From the NCBI GenBank assembly GCA_002335385.1, contig DCVK01000057.1:1-13784 (forward strand): DNA of 13,784 bases, in the 5' to 3' direction. Every line of letters starts with the position of its first letter. The stretch's first letter is position 1. Below the pieces are notes generated by a model. That model saw only the letters and a list, made by a program, of their open reading frames with translations. It was not told the origin of the DNA and did not search any database. The stretch comes from Candidatus Aminicenantes bacterium UBA2190 (GTDB taxonomy: Bacteria > Acidobacteriota > Aminicenantia > UBA2199). This document shows positions 1 to 5,595 of this stretch, one piece after another. The translations under genes and the position numbers were made by a program.

Positions 1-2
1 TG

Positions 3-392
3 AGCATGGCCGCATCGCTGGAAACACGCGCCCCGCTCCTCGACTACAAGCTGGTCGAGTTCGCCTTTTCCCTGCCGCCCGGCTGGAAGGTCAGGGGCCG
101 CACGGGCAAGTGGTTCTTCAAGAAAGCCATGGAGGGGATACTGGATCCGGCGATCATCTACCGCCAGAAGGAAGGGTTCTCCATTCCCATCAAAAACTGG
201 CTCAAGACCGAACTCAAGGACCTGATGCTCGAGACGCTGTCGGAAAAAAAGATCAACGACATGGGCTATTTTTCCTATTCCTGCATCCAAAAAATGATCG
301 CGGAACACCTGCTGAACCGCGAGAACCATGCCCACCGCCTGTGGGCGCTGATGCAGTTCCATCTCTGGCACGACCAGTTCGCCGGGAACTGA
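3..392 (+). CDS. Asparagine synthase (glutamine-hydrolysing), C-terminal part, 5' truncated by window edge
   Basis: Only the last ~129 residues of the synthetase domain are in the window; the frame is open to the left edge. Family hallmarks are visible: the conserved stretch SLETRAPLLDYKLVEF near the start, the KWFFKKA segment, the RQKEGFSIPI loop that lies over the ATP/aspartate site, and the usual C-terminal helix with HRLWALMQFHLWHDQF. The enzyme forms asparagine, or amidates a glycan or peptide in specialised relatives, using ATP and glutamine. The N-terminal glutaminase domain, which would separate a housekeeping AsnB from an exopolysaccharide-cluster paralogue, is outside the window, so no symbol is given. 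The last 53 coding bases and 5 bases past the stop reappear at 3091-3148 with one mismatch. No convincing terminator follows. Confidence 0.93.
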   Translation, partial: SMAASLETRAPLLDYKLVEFAFSLPPGWKVRGRTGKWFFKKAMEGILDPAIIYRQKEGFSIPIKNWLKTELKDLMLETLSEKKINDMGYFSYSCIQKMIAEHLLNRENHAHRLWALMQFHLWHDQFAGN

Positions 393-397
393 ACCGC
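340..397 (+). repeat. 58-bp direct repeat, copy 1 (authentic asparagine synthase 3' end)
   Basis: This segment covers the last 17 sense codons plus stop of the asparagine synthase gene and 5 bases beyond. It matches 3091-3148 at 57 of 58 positions (A at 351 versus C at 3102), same orientation, 2751 bp apart. Similarity stops abruptly after base 397 / 3148. To the left it fades within a few bases. Confidence 0.95.
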
Positions 398-494
398 TGT
401 ACCCTCCGGTACGTATTCTTCTGCCTTTTCCCATTTTATCACTTTCTTGCAAAACTGAAGCCGTTCTGCTGTTTGACCTGCAAAGAAAATAAAT

Positions 495-523
495 TTGACT
501 TTTTTATCATTTCTGTCGAAAAT
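495..523 (+). promoter_or_regulatory. Possible sigma70-type promoter for the 420-aa secreted protein
   Basis: TTGACT (495-500) and GAAAAT (518-523) are separated by 17 bp in an AT-rich stretch. Transcription would begin near 530 and leave an untranslated leader of about 155 nt before the start at 684. The -35 is strong and the -10 matches 4 of 6, so this is a moderate call. I recognise no riboswitch in the leader. Confidence 0.4.
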
Positions 524-683
524 GTATCTACATTTCCGGGGGGGCAGCCAAAATGAATGCAGTAGAACGCTCTGTTTGCCGGAGGAGGAGTTTGCTCGGA
601 GGAATCAACGCCTTACCCGTCAATTTTTCCAGGGCATGAATTCCCGTGCCTGCCATTTTATTCATTTGCCTAAGGGAGGAACC

Positions 684-1946
684 ATGAAATATTTATTCGT
701 CGGTTTGCTGCTGGTTATGTTTCTCTCCATCGCGCCCGTGCCGGCTCAGTCACCTGTTGATCAGGCCATGCAGGCTGGCTTCCCCTTGCTGGCGGAGTTC
801 ACTCTTCATCCCGGTGCCCTGCCGTTCACGTTCAGCTACACCGCCCAGGAGGACGGCCCGCACCGGATGATGGCCGCCTGGGGAGCCACCGTGGCATTGC
901 GCCTGGAGGTGCATGGGGCCGGACCAGACCCCTCCTCGGGACGGGGCAACCCGGCCAGTGTTCCCTTCCCGGCAAAGAAGGGCTCTGTGTACACGATCCG
1001 CATCAGCCCGGACGGGAATCTGCCGGTGACCAGCGTGGGGCAGCTCTACGGCGGACTGCGGCGGGCCCAGGCCATGACCCAGATGTCGGGAGAATTGGTC
1101 AAGGCCACGCCCATGCCGCTTCCCGGGCCGGCGGCTCCGGAAGCCACACCCATGCCCCTGCCGGGTCCGCAGCCGGCCATGAAACCCCTGCCGCTGGCGG
1201 TCATTCACAAGCTTACGGCCCCGGTCGACTGGGCGGCGACACTGAAGACGATCAGCGCCAATCCGGCGATGGGGCAGCTTCTCTCCCAGCTCCCGGGCGG
1301 TTTTGCCGGCGCAATGCAAGGGGTTAACGAAAACATGGCCAGGGTCAGGGCCCCGACAGTGGCGGAATCCGCCGGCGCTCTCGATTGGCGCGCCGGGCTG
1401 GCGTTCCGCTTCTGGTCGGAGCCGCCCGCATACTACGTCAATGGCAAAAAGTACTACGTGGGTGCGCTAGAAGCTATTTATGTGCAGTTGGGTACGTATC
1501 CGACGCAACTTTCCGACCAGGCCAAGGGGATCCTGCGTCTCCGGTCGAACCCGTTCGGCCGGGTGACGATCGACCTGGAATTGCCCGCGGAGATGGCGAC
1601 CTACGCGATCACCGTGCGGACAACCGACTCCGAAGGCACACTGCGCTCCACGTGGGCAAGCGGGGATTCGCCGATCATACGCCTGACGTGCGGGCGGCCC
1701 TGGATGGATGAGGCGCATCGGAGCATGGACTTGCCGCTGACCGCAACCTCCGGGCCGGCAGGATTCACCACGCTCATGACCGTGTCACCCCCGGACACCC
1801 CCACGTATGCCGGTTCATGGGGGCCGGGCCAGGGGATGCGTAAGGTGAATCTTTTCCTGATCCTGACCTACGAGACCAGCGCGGCCCCTAAGGGATTCTG
1901 GCCGCCTTTTTTGTTCGGCGGGATCGACATCAAGCGCATCAACTGA
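684..1946 (+). CDS. Secreted protein of unknown function with proline-rich repeat linker
   Basis: This 420-aa product is not a family I recognise. The start at 684 is chosen because GGGAGG sits 4 nt upstream and because it opens a clear signal peptide: MKYLF, a hydrophobic core, then PVPAQS, with cleavage likely after residue 21. The same frame stays open upstream to 495 but encodes nothing signal-like. Residues ~30-125 look like a beta-rich domain. Residues 141-162 hold two copies of ATPMPLPGP followed by a third partial echo (MKPLPL), a likely flexible linker. Residues ~180-420 form a second globular region rich in aromatic and beta-branched residues (AYYVNGKKYYVGALEAIYVQ). No transmembrane anchor, lipobox or catalytic motif is visible. 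It faces the equally unrecognised secreted gene at 2013-2774 and lies inside the segment bracketed by the asparagine synthase repeats. Confidence 0.85.
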   Translation: MKYLFVGLLLVMFLSIAPVPAQSPVDQAMQAGFPLLAEFTLHPGALPFTFSYTAQEDGPHRMMAAWGATVALRLEVHGAGPDPSSGRGNPASVPFPAKKGSVYTIRISPDGNLPVTSVGQLYGGLRRAQAMTQMSGELVKATPMPLPGPAAPEATPMPLPGPQPAMKPLPLAVIHKLTAPVDWAATLKTISANPAMGQLLSQLPGGFAGAMQGVNENMARVRAPTVAESAGALDWRAGLAFRFWSEPPAYYVNGKKYYVGALEAIYVQLGTYPTQLSDQAKGILRLRSNPFGRVTIDLELPAEMATYAITVRTTDSEGTLRSTWASGDSPIIRLTCGRPWMDEAHRSMDLPLTATSGPAGFTTLMTVSPPDTPTYAGSWGPGQGMRKVNLFLILTYETSAAPKGFWPPFLFGGIDIKRIN

Positions 1947-2012
1947 AGCCGCACCGTTGACGGTGGCGATGGGCGGGCGGCAAGGACCTGGCCGACTCCG
2001 GTTTGTCGCGAC

Positions 2013-2774
2013 TCAGCGGTTGAACACCACGCCGTTGTCCCACTCGATGCGCGTGGCGCGCCCGGCGGCGTCTTTAGCCGCGATCCTGCCCTTGGCCGTG
2101 CCGCTGCCCTGCGCGTTCGTCCAGGCGACCAGGAGCGTGTCTCCATTGATGCTGCCCTGGGCCTTTTCGCCCGTCGCCTTGACGAACCAGGCGAACTGGC
2201 TGTCGTTCTGGGTAAACGTGAACGTCATGTTCTGGAAACCCTTCCAGTCACCCGCCAGGTTGCCTGCAACCGGAATCACAGCCGCCTTGTGAACCTGCAT
2301 GACCTCGGGCTTCGCGGCCTGGTTCGTTGCCGACCAGGGCAGGGAATAGAACCCGCGGATGCGATAGGCCTGATGGCCGCCGGCCTTTTCCGGCGGCATG
2401 ATCTCAGAATGAAAATATGGCGACGGATTGACCTCCAGAAGCTCTTTCTCAGGCGAATAAGCCACCCCGGTAATCGCCCCGGAGCGGATCATGGCCGCAA
2501 TCTGGGAAAGGTAATAATACGAATGGTGCCTCTCTTCGACCCCCATCGTCGGGGTGGCAAAAGTCAGGATCCCCTTGCCTTCCACCAACGGGTCGGTATA
2601 GATGTTCATGATGAACCCGTTTTGGGCGTCGTAAGCATAGACCAGGATCTGTTTGATCGATCCGGGCTTGAAGAAATACGTCTTGTAGTATTGAGATTGC
2701 GCGAAAAGCGGCACAATCGAGGCCAGCGCGCCCCACAAGATCCATGCAGTTACAAATCGGAACTTACGCTTCAT
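2013..2774 (-). CDS. Secreted protein of unknown function, 253 aa
   Basis: The start at 2774 is backed by a purine-rich AAAGGGGGGG tract just upstream. An N-terminal signal peptide is clear: MKRKFRF, a hydrophobic stretch, then PLFAQSQ, with cleavage likely after residue 25. Residues ~28-140 include HHSYYYLSQIAAMIRSGAI and a long polar section. Residues ~170-253 read as a small antiparallel beta domain (GDWKGFQNMTFTFTQND, GSINGDTLLVAW, GRATRIEWDNGVVF), reminiscent in pattern of periplasmic beta-sandwich or lipocalin-like modules. That comparison is structural impression only. No catalytic motif is seen. It is convergent with the 420-aa secreted gene 66 bp away. A short open frame (2764-2823) overlaps its start and may couple translation. 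Confidence 0.82.
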   Translation of the reverse strand: MKRKFRFVTAWILWGALASIVPLFAQSQYYKTYFFKPGSIKQILVYAYDAQNGFIMNIYTDPLVEGKGILTFATPTMGVEERHHSYYYLSQIAAMIRSGAITGVAYSPEKELLEVNPSPYFHSEIMPPEKAGGHQAYRIRGFYSLPWSATNQAAKPEVMQVHKAAVIPVAGNLAGDWKGFQNMTFTFTQNDSQFAWFVKATGEKAQGSINGDTLLVAWTNAQGSGTAKGRIAAKDAAGRATRIEWDNGVVFNR

Positions 2775-2823
2775 GATCCCCCCCTTTCAGCGTTTGATGC
2801 GATTTGAGAAAGCGATCAAACAT
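2764..2823 (-). CDS. Possible 19-aa leader peptide overlapping the 253-aa gene start
   Basis: An ATG at 2823 is preceded by a perfect AAGGAG (2828-2833) with 4-nt spacing. It opens a 19-codon frame (MFDRFLKSHQTLKGGDHEA) that ends with TAA at 2764-2766, 11 bp inside the next gene. The start codon of the 253-aa gene therefore lies within the last codons of this frame, an arrangement typical of translational coupling. The purine tract that serves as the downstream ribosome site encodes the KGG of the leader. It may be only a mis-assigned remnant of the untranslated region; length alone cannot prove it is translated. Confidence 0.35.
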   Translation of the reverse strand: MFDRFLKSHQTLKGGDHEA

Positions 2824-2839
2824 GATTCTCCTTGCTGAT

Positions 2840-2868
2840 ATTGTGCGAACATCCAATGTGAAAGTCAA
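2840..2868 (-). promoter_or_regulatory. Probable promoter for the leader peptide and 253-aa secreted gene
   Basis: On the minus strand TTGACT (2868-2863) and CACAAT (2845-2840) are spaced by 17 bp. Transcription would start near 2833, right at the AAGGAG of the short leader frame. Confidence 0.45.
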
Positions 2869-2965
2869 GGAGGACCGCGCAATACAGCAGCAGGGTCCCA
2901 TATGGGCTTCAGGCCGCAAAATCCTCCATGGTGAAAATTGCTGCATTTCTCAACCTCGTCGCCGG

Positions 2966-2994
2966 TTGACATCCATGGAGGGCTGATCTACAAT
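2966..2994 (+). promoter_or_regulatory. Strong sigma70-type promoter ahead of the chimeric fragment and tauE
   Basis: TTGACA (2966-2971), a 17-bp spacer and TACAAT (2989-2994). The layout mirrors the psd promoter at 7034-7063, including exactly 26 nt between the -10 box and the ATG. It is the only good promoter seen upstream of the permease at 3156. A 9-bp inverted repeat (2923-2931 and 2973-2981, CCTCCATGG/CCATGGAGG) straddles the -35 box. Confidence 0.65.
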
Positions 2995-3020
2995 TTTTTC
3001 TTCCTGCCGATGCAAAACGA

Positions 3021-3143
3021 ATGAAAAAGCTATTCTTGCTCCTTGGAAGCCTGTTGCCGGCCTGTATCTCCTGGACGGGATGGAGCCGGCTGTGGGCGCT
3101 GCTGCAGTTCCATCTCTGGCACGACCAGTTCGCCGGGAACTGA
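3021..3143 (+). pseudogene. Chimeric remnant: psd-like 5' end fused to the asparagine synthase 3' end
   Basis: An open frame of 40 codons starts at ATG 3021. Its first 24 residues (MKKLFLLL...ISWTGWSRL) match the N-terminus of the Psd protein at 7090 (MKRILPFF...ISWPGFSRL) at 12 of 24 positions. The DNA matches without gaps at 49 of 72 positions, rising to 35 of 43 in the last part. From 3091 the frame continues in phase as the asparagine synthase C-terminus (LWALLQFHLWHDQFAGN) and stops. The promoter-to-ATG layout is also that of psd. I read it as a broken psd paralogue joined to a recent copy of the asparagine synthase tail. It could still be translated as a short hydrophobic peptide 12 bp ahead of tauE. 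Confidence 0.7.
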
Positions 3144-3148
3144 ACCGC
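3091..3148 (+). repeat. 58-bp direct repeat, copy 2 (displaced asparagine synthase 3' end)
   Basis: This copy matches 340-397 at 57 of 58 bases. It keeps the stop codon and 5 following bases but has lost the rest of the gene. Because it is nearly identical while the adjoining psd-like part is strongly diverged, the duplication is much younger than the psd-like remnant. Confidence 0.95.
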
Positions 3149-3155
3149 CAACCGC

Positions 3156-3929
3156 ATGGAACTCACCCTGCAGGCATTCCTGATCGTCCTGCCGGCGGTC
3201 TTCCTGGCCGGGGTCGTCGACTCGATCGCCGGCGGCGGCGGCCTGCTCTCCGTCCCGGCCTACCTGGCGGCCGGCCTGCCGCCGCATTATGCCCTGGGCA
3301 ACAACAAGTTCTCCTCCAGCTTCGGTACCCTGTTCGCCACCATGCGCTATCACCAGCACGGCATGATCGACGTCCGCGTGGCGCTGCTCAGCGCTTTTTT
3401 CGCCCTGGGCGGCTCCTTCCTGGGGACCAGCGCCGTGTTGCTGCTGCGGCCCGATTTTTTGCGCTGGCTGCTGATCGTGCTGGTGCCGCTGGTGGCTGCT
3501 TTCACCTGGTCGAACAGCTCGCTGGGCCGCGCTGACCGCTCGCATCTCCAGACGCAGAAGCGGAAATACGGACTGGCCGCCCTGGCGGCGCTGCTCATCG
3601 GCTTCTACGACGGCTTTTTCGGTCCCGGCACCGGCACCTTCCTCATCCTTTTCTTCACGCTGGCTCTGAAATACGACTTCGTGACGGCCAACGCCAACAC
3701 CAAGTTGGTGAACCTGGCCTCCAACATCGCCGCCGTCGTCACCTTCGTCGCCCACGGCAAGGTCATTTTCGCCATCGGCATCCCGGCCGCGGCCGCGGGC
3801 ATCGCCGGCAACCTGCTCGGGGCCAAGCTGGTCATCCAGCGCGGCGGCGCGGTGATCCGGCCGGTATTCATCTTCACCCTGCTGCTGCTGTTCGCCAAGG
3901 TCCTCTACGACCTCCTGGCGGCCGGTTGA
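3156..3929 (+). CDS. TauE/SafE (TSUP) family membrane permease
   Basis: The 257-aa product is a multipass inner-membrane protein with the two-fold repeat of the sulfite exporter TauE/SafE family. The first half carries VDSIAGGGGLLSVP and NNKFSSSFGT (residues ~21-58). The second half carries GFYDGFFGPGTGTF and NANTKLVN (from residue 149). These glycine-rich loops and the asparagine/lysine motif define the family, whose members move sulfite, sulfonates or other small organic anions; the substrate here cannot be told. The start at 3156 has no Shine-Dalgarno sequence and lies 12 bp after the stop of the chimeric fragment, so translation may rely on re-initiation from it. Transcription probably comes from the promoter at 2966-2994. 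It converges on the glycosyltransferase with a 15-bp gap. Confidence 0.92.
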   Translation: MELTLQAFLIVLPAVFLAGVVDSIAGGGGLLSVPAYLAAGLPPHYALGNNKFSSSFGTLFATMRYHQHGMIDVRVALLSAFFALGGSFLGTSAVLLLRPDFLRWLLIVLVPLVAAFTWSNSSLGRADRSHLQTQKRKYGLAALAALLIGFYDGFFGPGTGTFLILFFTLALKYDFVTANANTKLVNLASNIAAVVTFVAHGKVIFAIGIPAAAAGIAGNLLGAKLVIQRGGAVIRPVFIFTLLLLFAKVLYDLLAAG

Positions 3930-3953
3930 GCCGCCGCGTCCCGGCTATTTTTT
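3917..3953. terminator. Possible terminator between convergent tauE-like and GT39-like genes
   Basis: Two alternative hairpins overlap the end of the permease gene: GGCGGC (3917-3922) with GCCGCC (3930-3935), and AGCCG (3929-3933) with CGGCT (3942-3946). The second is followed directly by A and six T (3948-3953), as in a plus-strand intrinsic terminator. The stems are short, and the T tract also forms the last codons of the opposing gene. Confidence 0.35.
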
Positions 3954-5549
3954 CACCCGCAGGACCCTCACCGTGGGACCGGTGGTACGGACGCCGTCCG
4001 GGGTGAATTTCCGGACGCATTCGTAGCGGGCGAAAAGGTCCTCGTAGAACGCGGCATATTCCCCGTAGGTCTTCCGATCACGGAAATAACGGTCATAGAC
4101 GTGGCTGCTGGTGATCACATAGTCGAAGCGGCCCAACTCGGCTGGTTTCATCAGCGGCAGGTCAAACTGCACGCGCTTGCCCCGGAACTGCCTGCGCGGC
4201 AGCCGCGGCGTGTATTTTTCGCGGACGATCCTCGCCTTGCCGGGCAGGTTCGCCTCGATCCAGCGCTCGGCTTCCAGCCGCGTATCGAGCAGGGTGGACT
4301 GGGAAACATGGCGATAGGAACGCAGCCCCTGCCGGAACAGGCAGGCGGCGGACAACACGACCACCAGCAGCGCCGCAACCGACGCCAGGCGCTTCCCGGG
4401 CGGAACACGGGCCCTCAGGATGCCCGCCGCAGGAGGCATGACGGTCCGCCGCAGGAACATGGCGGCCTGCACGGTCCCGTATCCCGCCAGCAATGCCAGA
4501 AACGGCGTCAGGGAGAGGAGGTTGCGCGAGAAATAGGCGCGAACCATGCCGATCATCAGGAAGAACGCGAACGGATAGGCGACGAGAAGAATGCCCTTGC
4601 GGCGCTCACGGGCGACCAGGTGCACGGCCGCGCCCAAAGCCGCGAGGACAAGCCATGGACCGAAGCCCTGGCCGAGAAGGCGCGCATACTGCAGATAGCT
4701 CACCAGCGGCGCCGTGGCCCCCAGGTGCCCCGCGGAGTAATGCCCGGTGAAGAAGCGGATACCTGCGGTGAATTCCCCGAAGCTCAGCAGGGCGTAAGGC
4801 GTCGTGGCGATGAAGGCCAGCGCCGCCAGCAACGCCGCGGTCAACAGCTTGCGCTGGCCGACGGCCCGCCAGGAGAAAGAGTGGGCCTGGAAGTGGGCGA
4901 GAAGCAGCGGCAGGACGATGATGGCGGCATTGTACTTGGTGCCGACCGCGAAACCGGCGAACACGGCGCCAAGGACATAGTATCTCCACTTCGGCCCGCG
5001 CTGATGGATCAGCACTGCCTGCAGAAAAGCCAGCGTCACCCAGAACGTCATGGGGGAATCCACCGAGTTGTAAACGGAATTGGCCACGTGCAGCGGGCAG
5101 AACGCCAGGATCAGCACCGCCGCAATACCGGCGCCGCGGTGAAAAAGCAGCTTGCCGATGAAATAGACCGCCAGCAACGTCGCCAGCGAGAAGAACAGGG
5201 TCAGGAACCTCCCGGCCAGGAAGATCGAACTCATATCGGCATCCTGCAGGCTGCGGCAGGAGCCGCTGACGCGGCCGCAGGCCAGTTCCGCCTTGAGCAG
5301 GCCGGCCTGCATGTACAGGAACAGGGAGGGATAGACGAAGAAATGGGGGTTGGCATCGCCGTCGCGCACCATTCTGAACACGACGTTCATGATGAGGATC
5401 TCGTCCTGGCGGGTGATGGCCGGCAGCCCATAGGAGATCCCCCTGTAGCGGATGGCGAATGCGCTCACCAGGATGATGGCCAGAAGAAATCGGGCGGCCC
5501 AACCGGCGCCAACGGTCTTGTTTCCTTCCATTCCGGGTTCCTTGCTCAC
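3945..5549 (-). CDS. GT39/ArnT-like membrane glycosyltransferase
   Basis: The 534-aa product has a hydrophobic N-terminal segment, then an acidic pair in the first external loop (RQDE, residues 47-50). This is where polyprenyl-phosphate sugar transferases of the PMT/ArnT (GT39, GT-C fold) group keep their catalytic acidic residue. About ten further hydrophobic segments follow to residue ~400, and then a soluble tail of ~130 residues with AERWIEANLP and FDYVITSSHVYDRYF. Such enzymes use lipid-linked sugars on the outer face of the inner membrane to modify lipids, glycans or proteins; the acceptor is unknown. The start is GTG at 5549 (AGGA 6 nt upstream); ATG at 5531 also has an AAGGA and is a fair alternative. 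It follows the ANK/MATE-like gene by 42 bp but also has its own promoter. Confidence 0.85.
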   Translation of the reverse strand: MSKEPGMEGNKTVGAGWAARFLLAIILVSAFAIRYRGISYGLPAITRQDEILIMNVVFRMVRDGDANPHFFVYPSLFLYMQAGLLKAELACGRVSGSCRSLQDADMSSIFLAGRFLTLFFSLATLLAVYFIGKLLFHRGAGIAAVLILAFCPLHVANSVYNSVDSPMTFWVTLAFLQAVLIHQRGPKWRYYVLGAVFAGFAVGTKYNAAIIVLPLLLAHFQAHSFSWRAVGQRKLLTAALLAALAFIATTPYALLSFGEFTAGIRFFTGHYSAGHLGATAPLVSYLQYARLLGQGFGPWLVLAALGAAVHLVARERRKGILLVAYPFAFFLMIGMVRAYFSRNLLSLTPFLALLAGYGTVQAAMFLRRTVMPPAAGILRARVPPGKRLASVAALLVVVLSAACLFRQGLRSYRHVSQSTLLDTRLEAERWIEANLPGKARIVREKYTPRLPRRQFRGKRVQFDLPLMKPAELGRFDYVITSSHVYDRYFRDRKTYGEYAAFYEDLFARYECVRKFTPDGVRTTGPTVRVLRVKK

Positions 5550-5565
5550 GTCCTTTCCTGCCGCT

Positions 5566-5595
5566 ATGGTACGGCGCTTCGCAACCGGCTGTCAA
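5566..5595 (-). promoter_or_regulatory. Promoter for the GT39-like gene, overlapping the upstream stop codon
   Basis: On the minus strand TTGACA (5595-5590) and TACCAT (5571-5566) are 18 bp apart. The TGA stop of the upstream membrane-protein gene lies inside the -35 box. Transcription would begin near 5559, about 10 nt before the GTG start. Confidence 0.55.

Noticed and set aside
399..412. Small hairpin (GTACC/GGTAC) after the asparagine synthase stop as terminator
   Set aside because: Only 5 bp and no T tract directly after it.
553..639. 28-codon frame upstream of the 420-aa secreted gene
   Set aside because: No good ribosome site and no overlap or coupling with the next gene; more likely part of the untranslated leader.
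1952..1965. CACCG/CGGTG hairpin between the two convergent secreted genes as terminator
   Set aside because: Five base pairs with a 4-nt loop and no T tract on either strand; too weak to call.
2897..2906. 10-bp perfect palindrome CCCATATGGG as an operator
   Set aside because: It lies upstream of both divergent promoters without a second copy; a single short palindrome is not enough evidence.
3080..3535. Plus-strand open frame beginning in the asparagine synthase copy
   Set aside because: It is in a different phase from both the asparagine synthase fragment and the permease, and gives an Arg/Ala/Gly-rich product without motifs.
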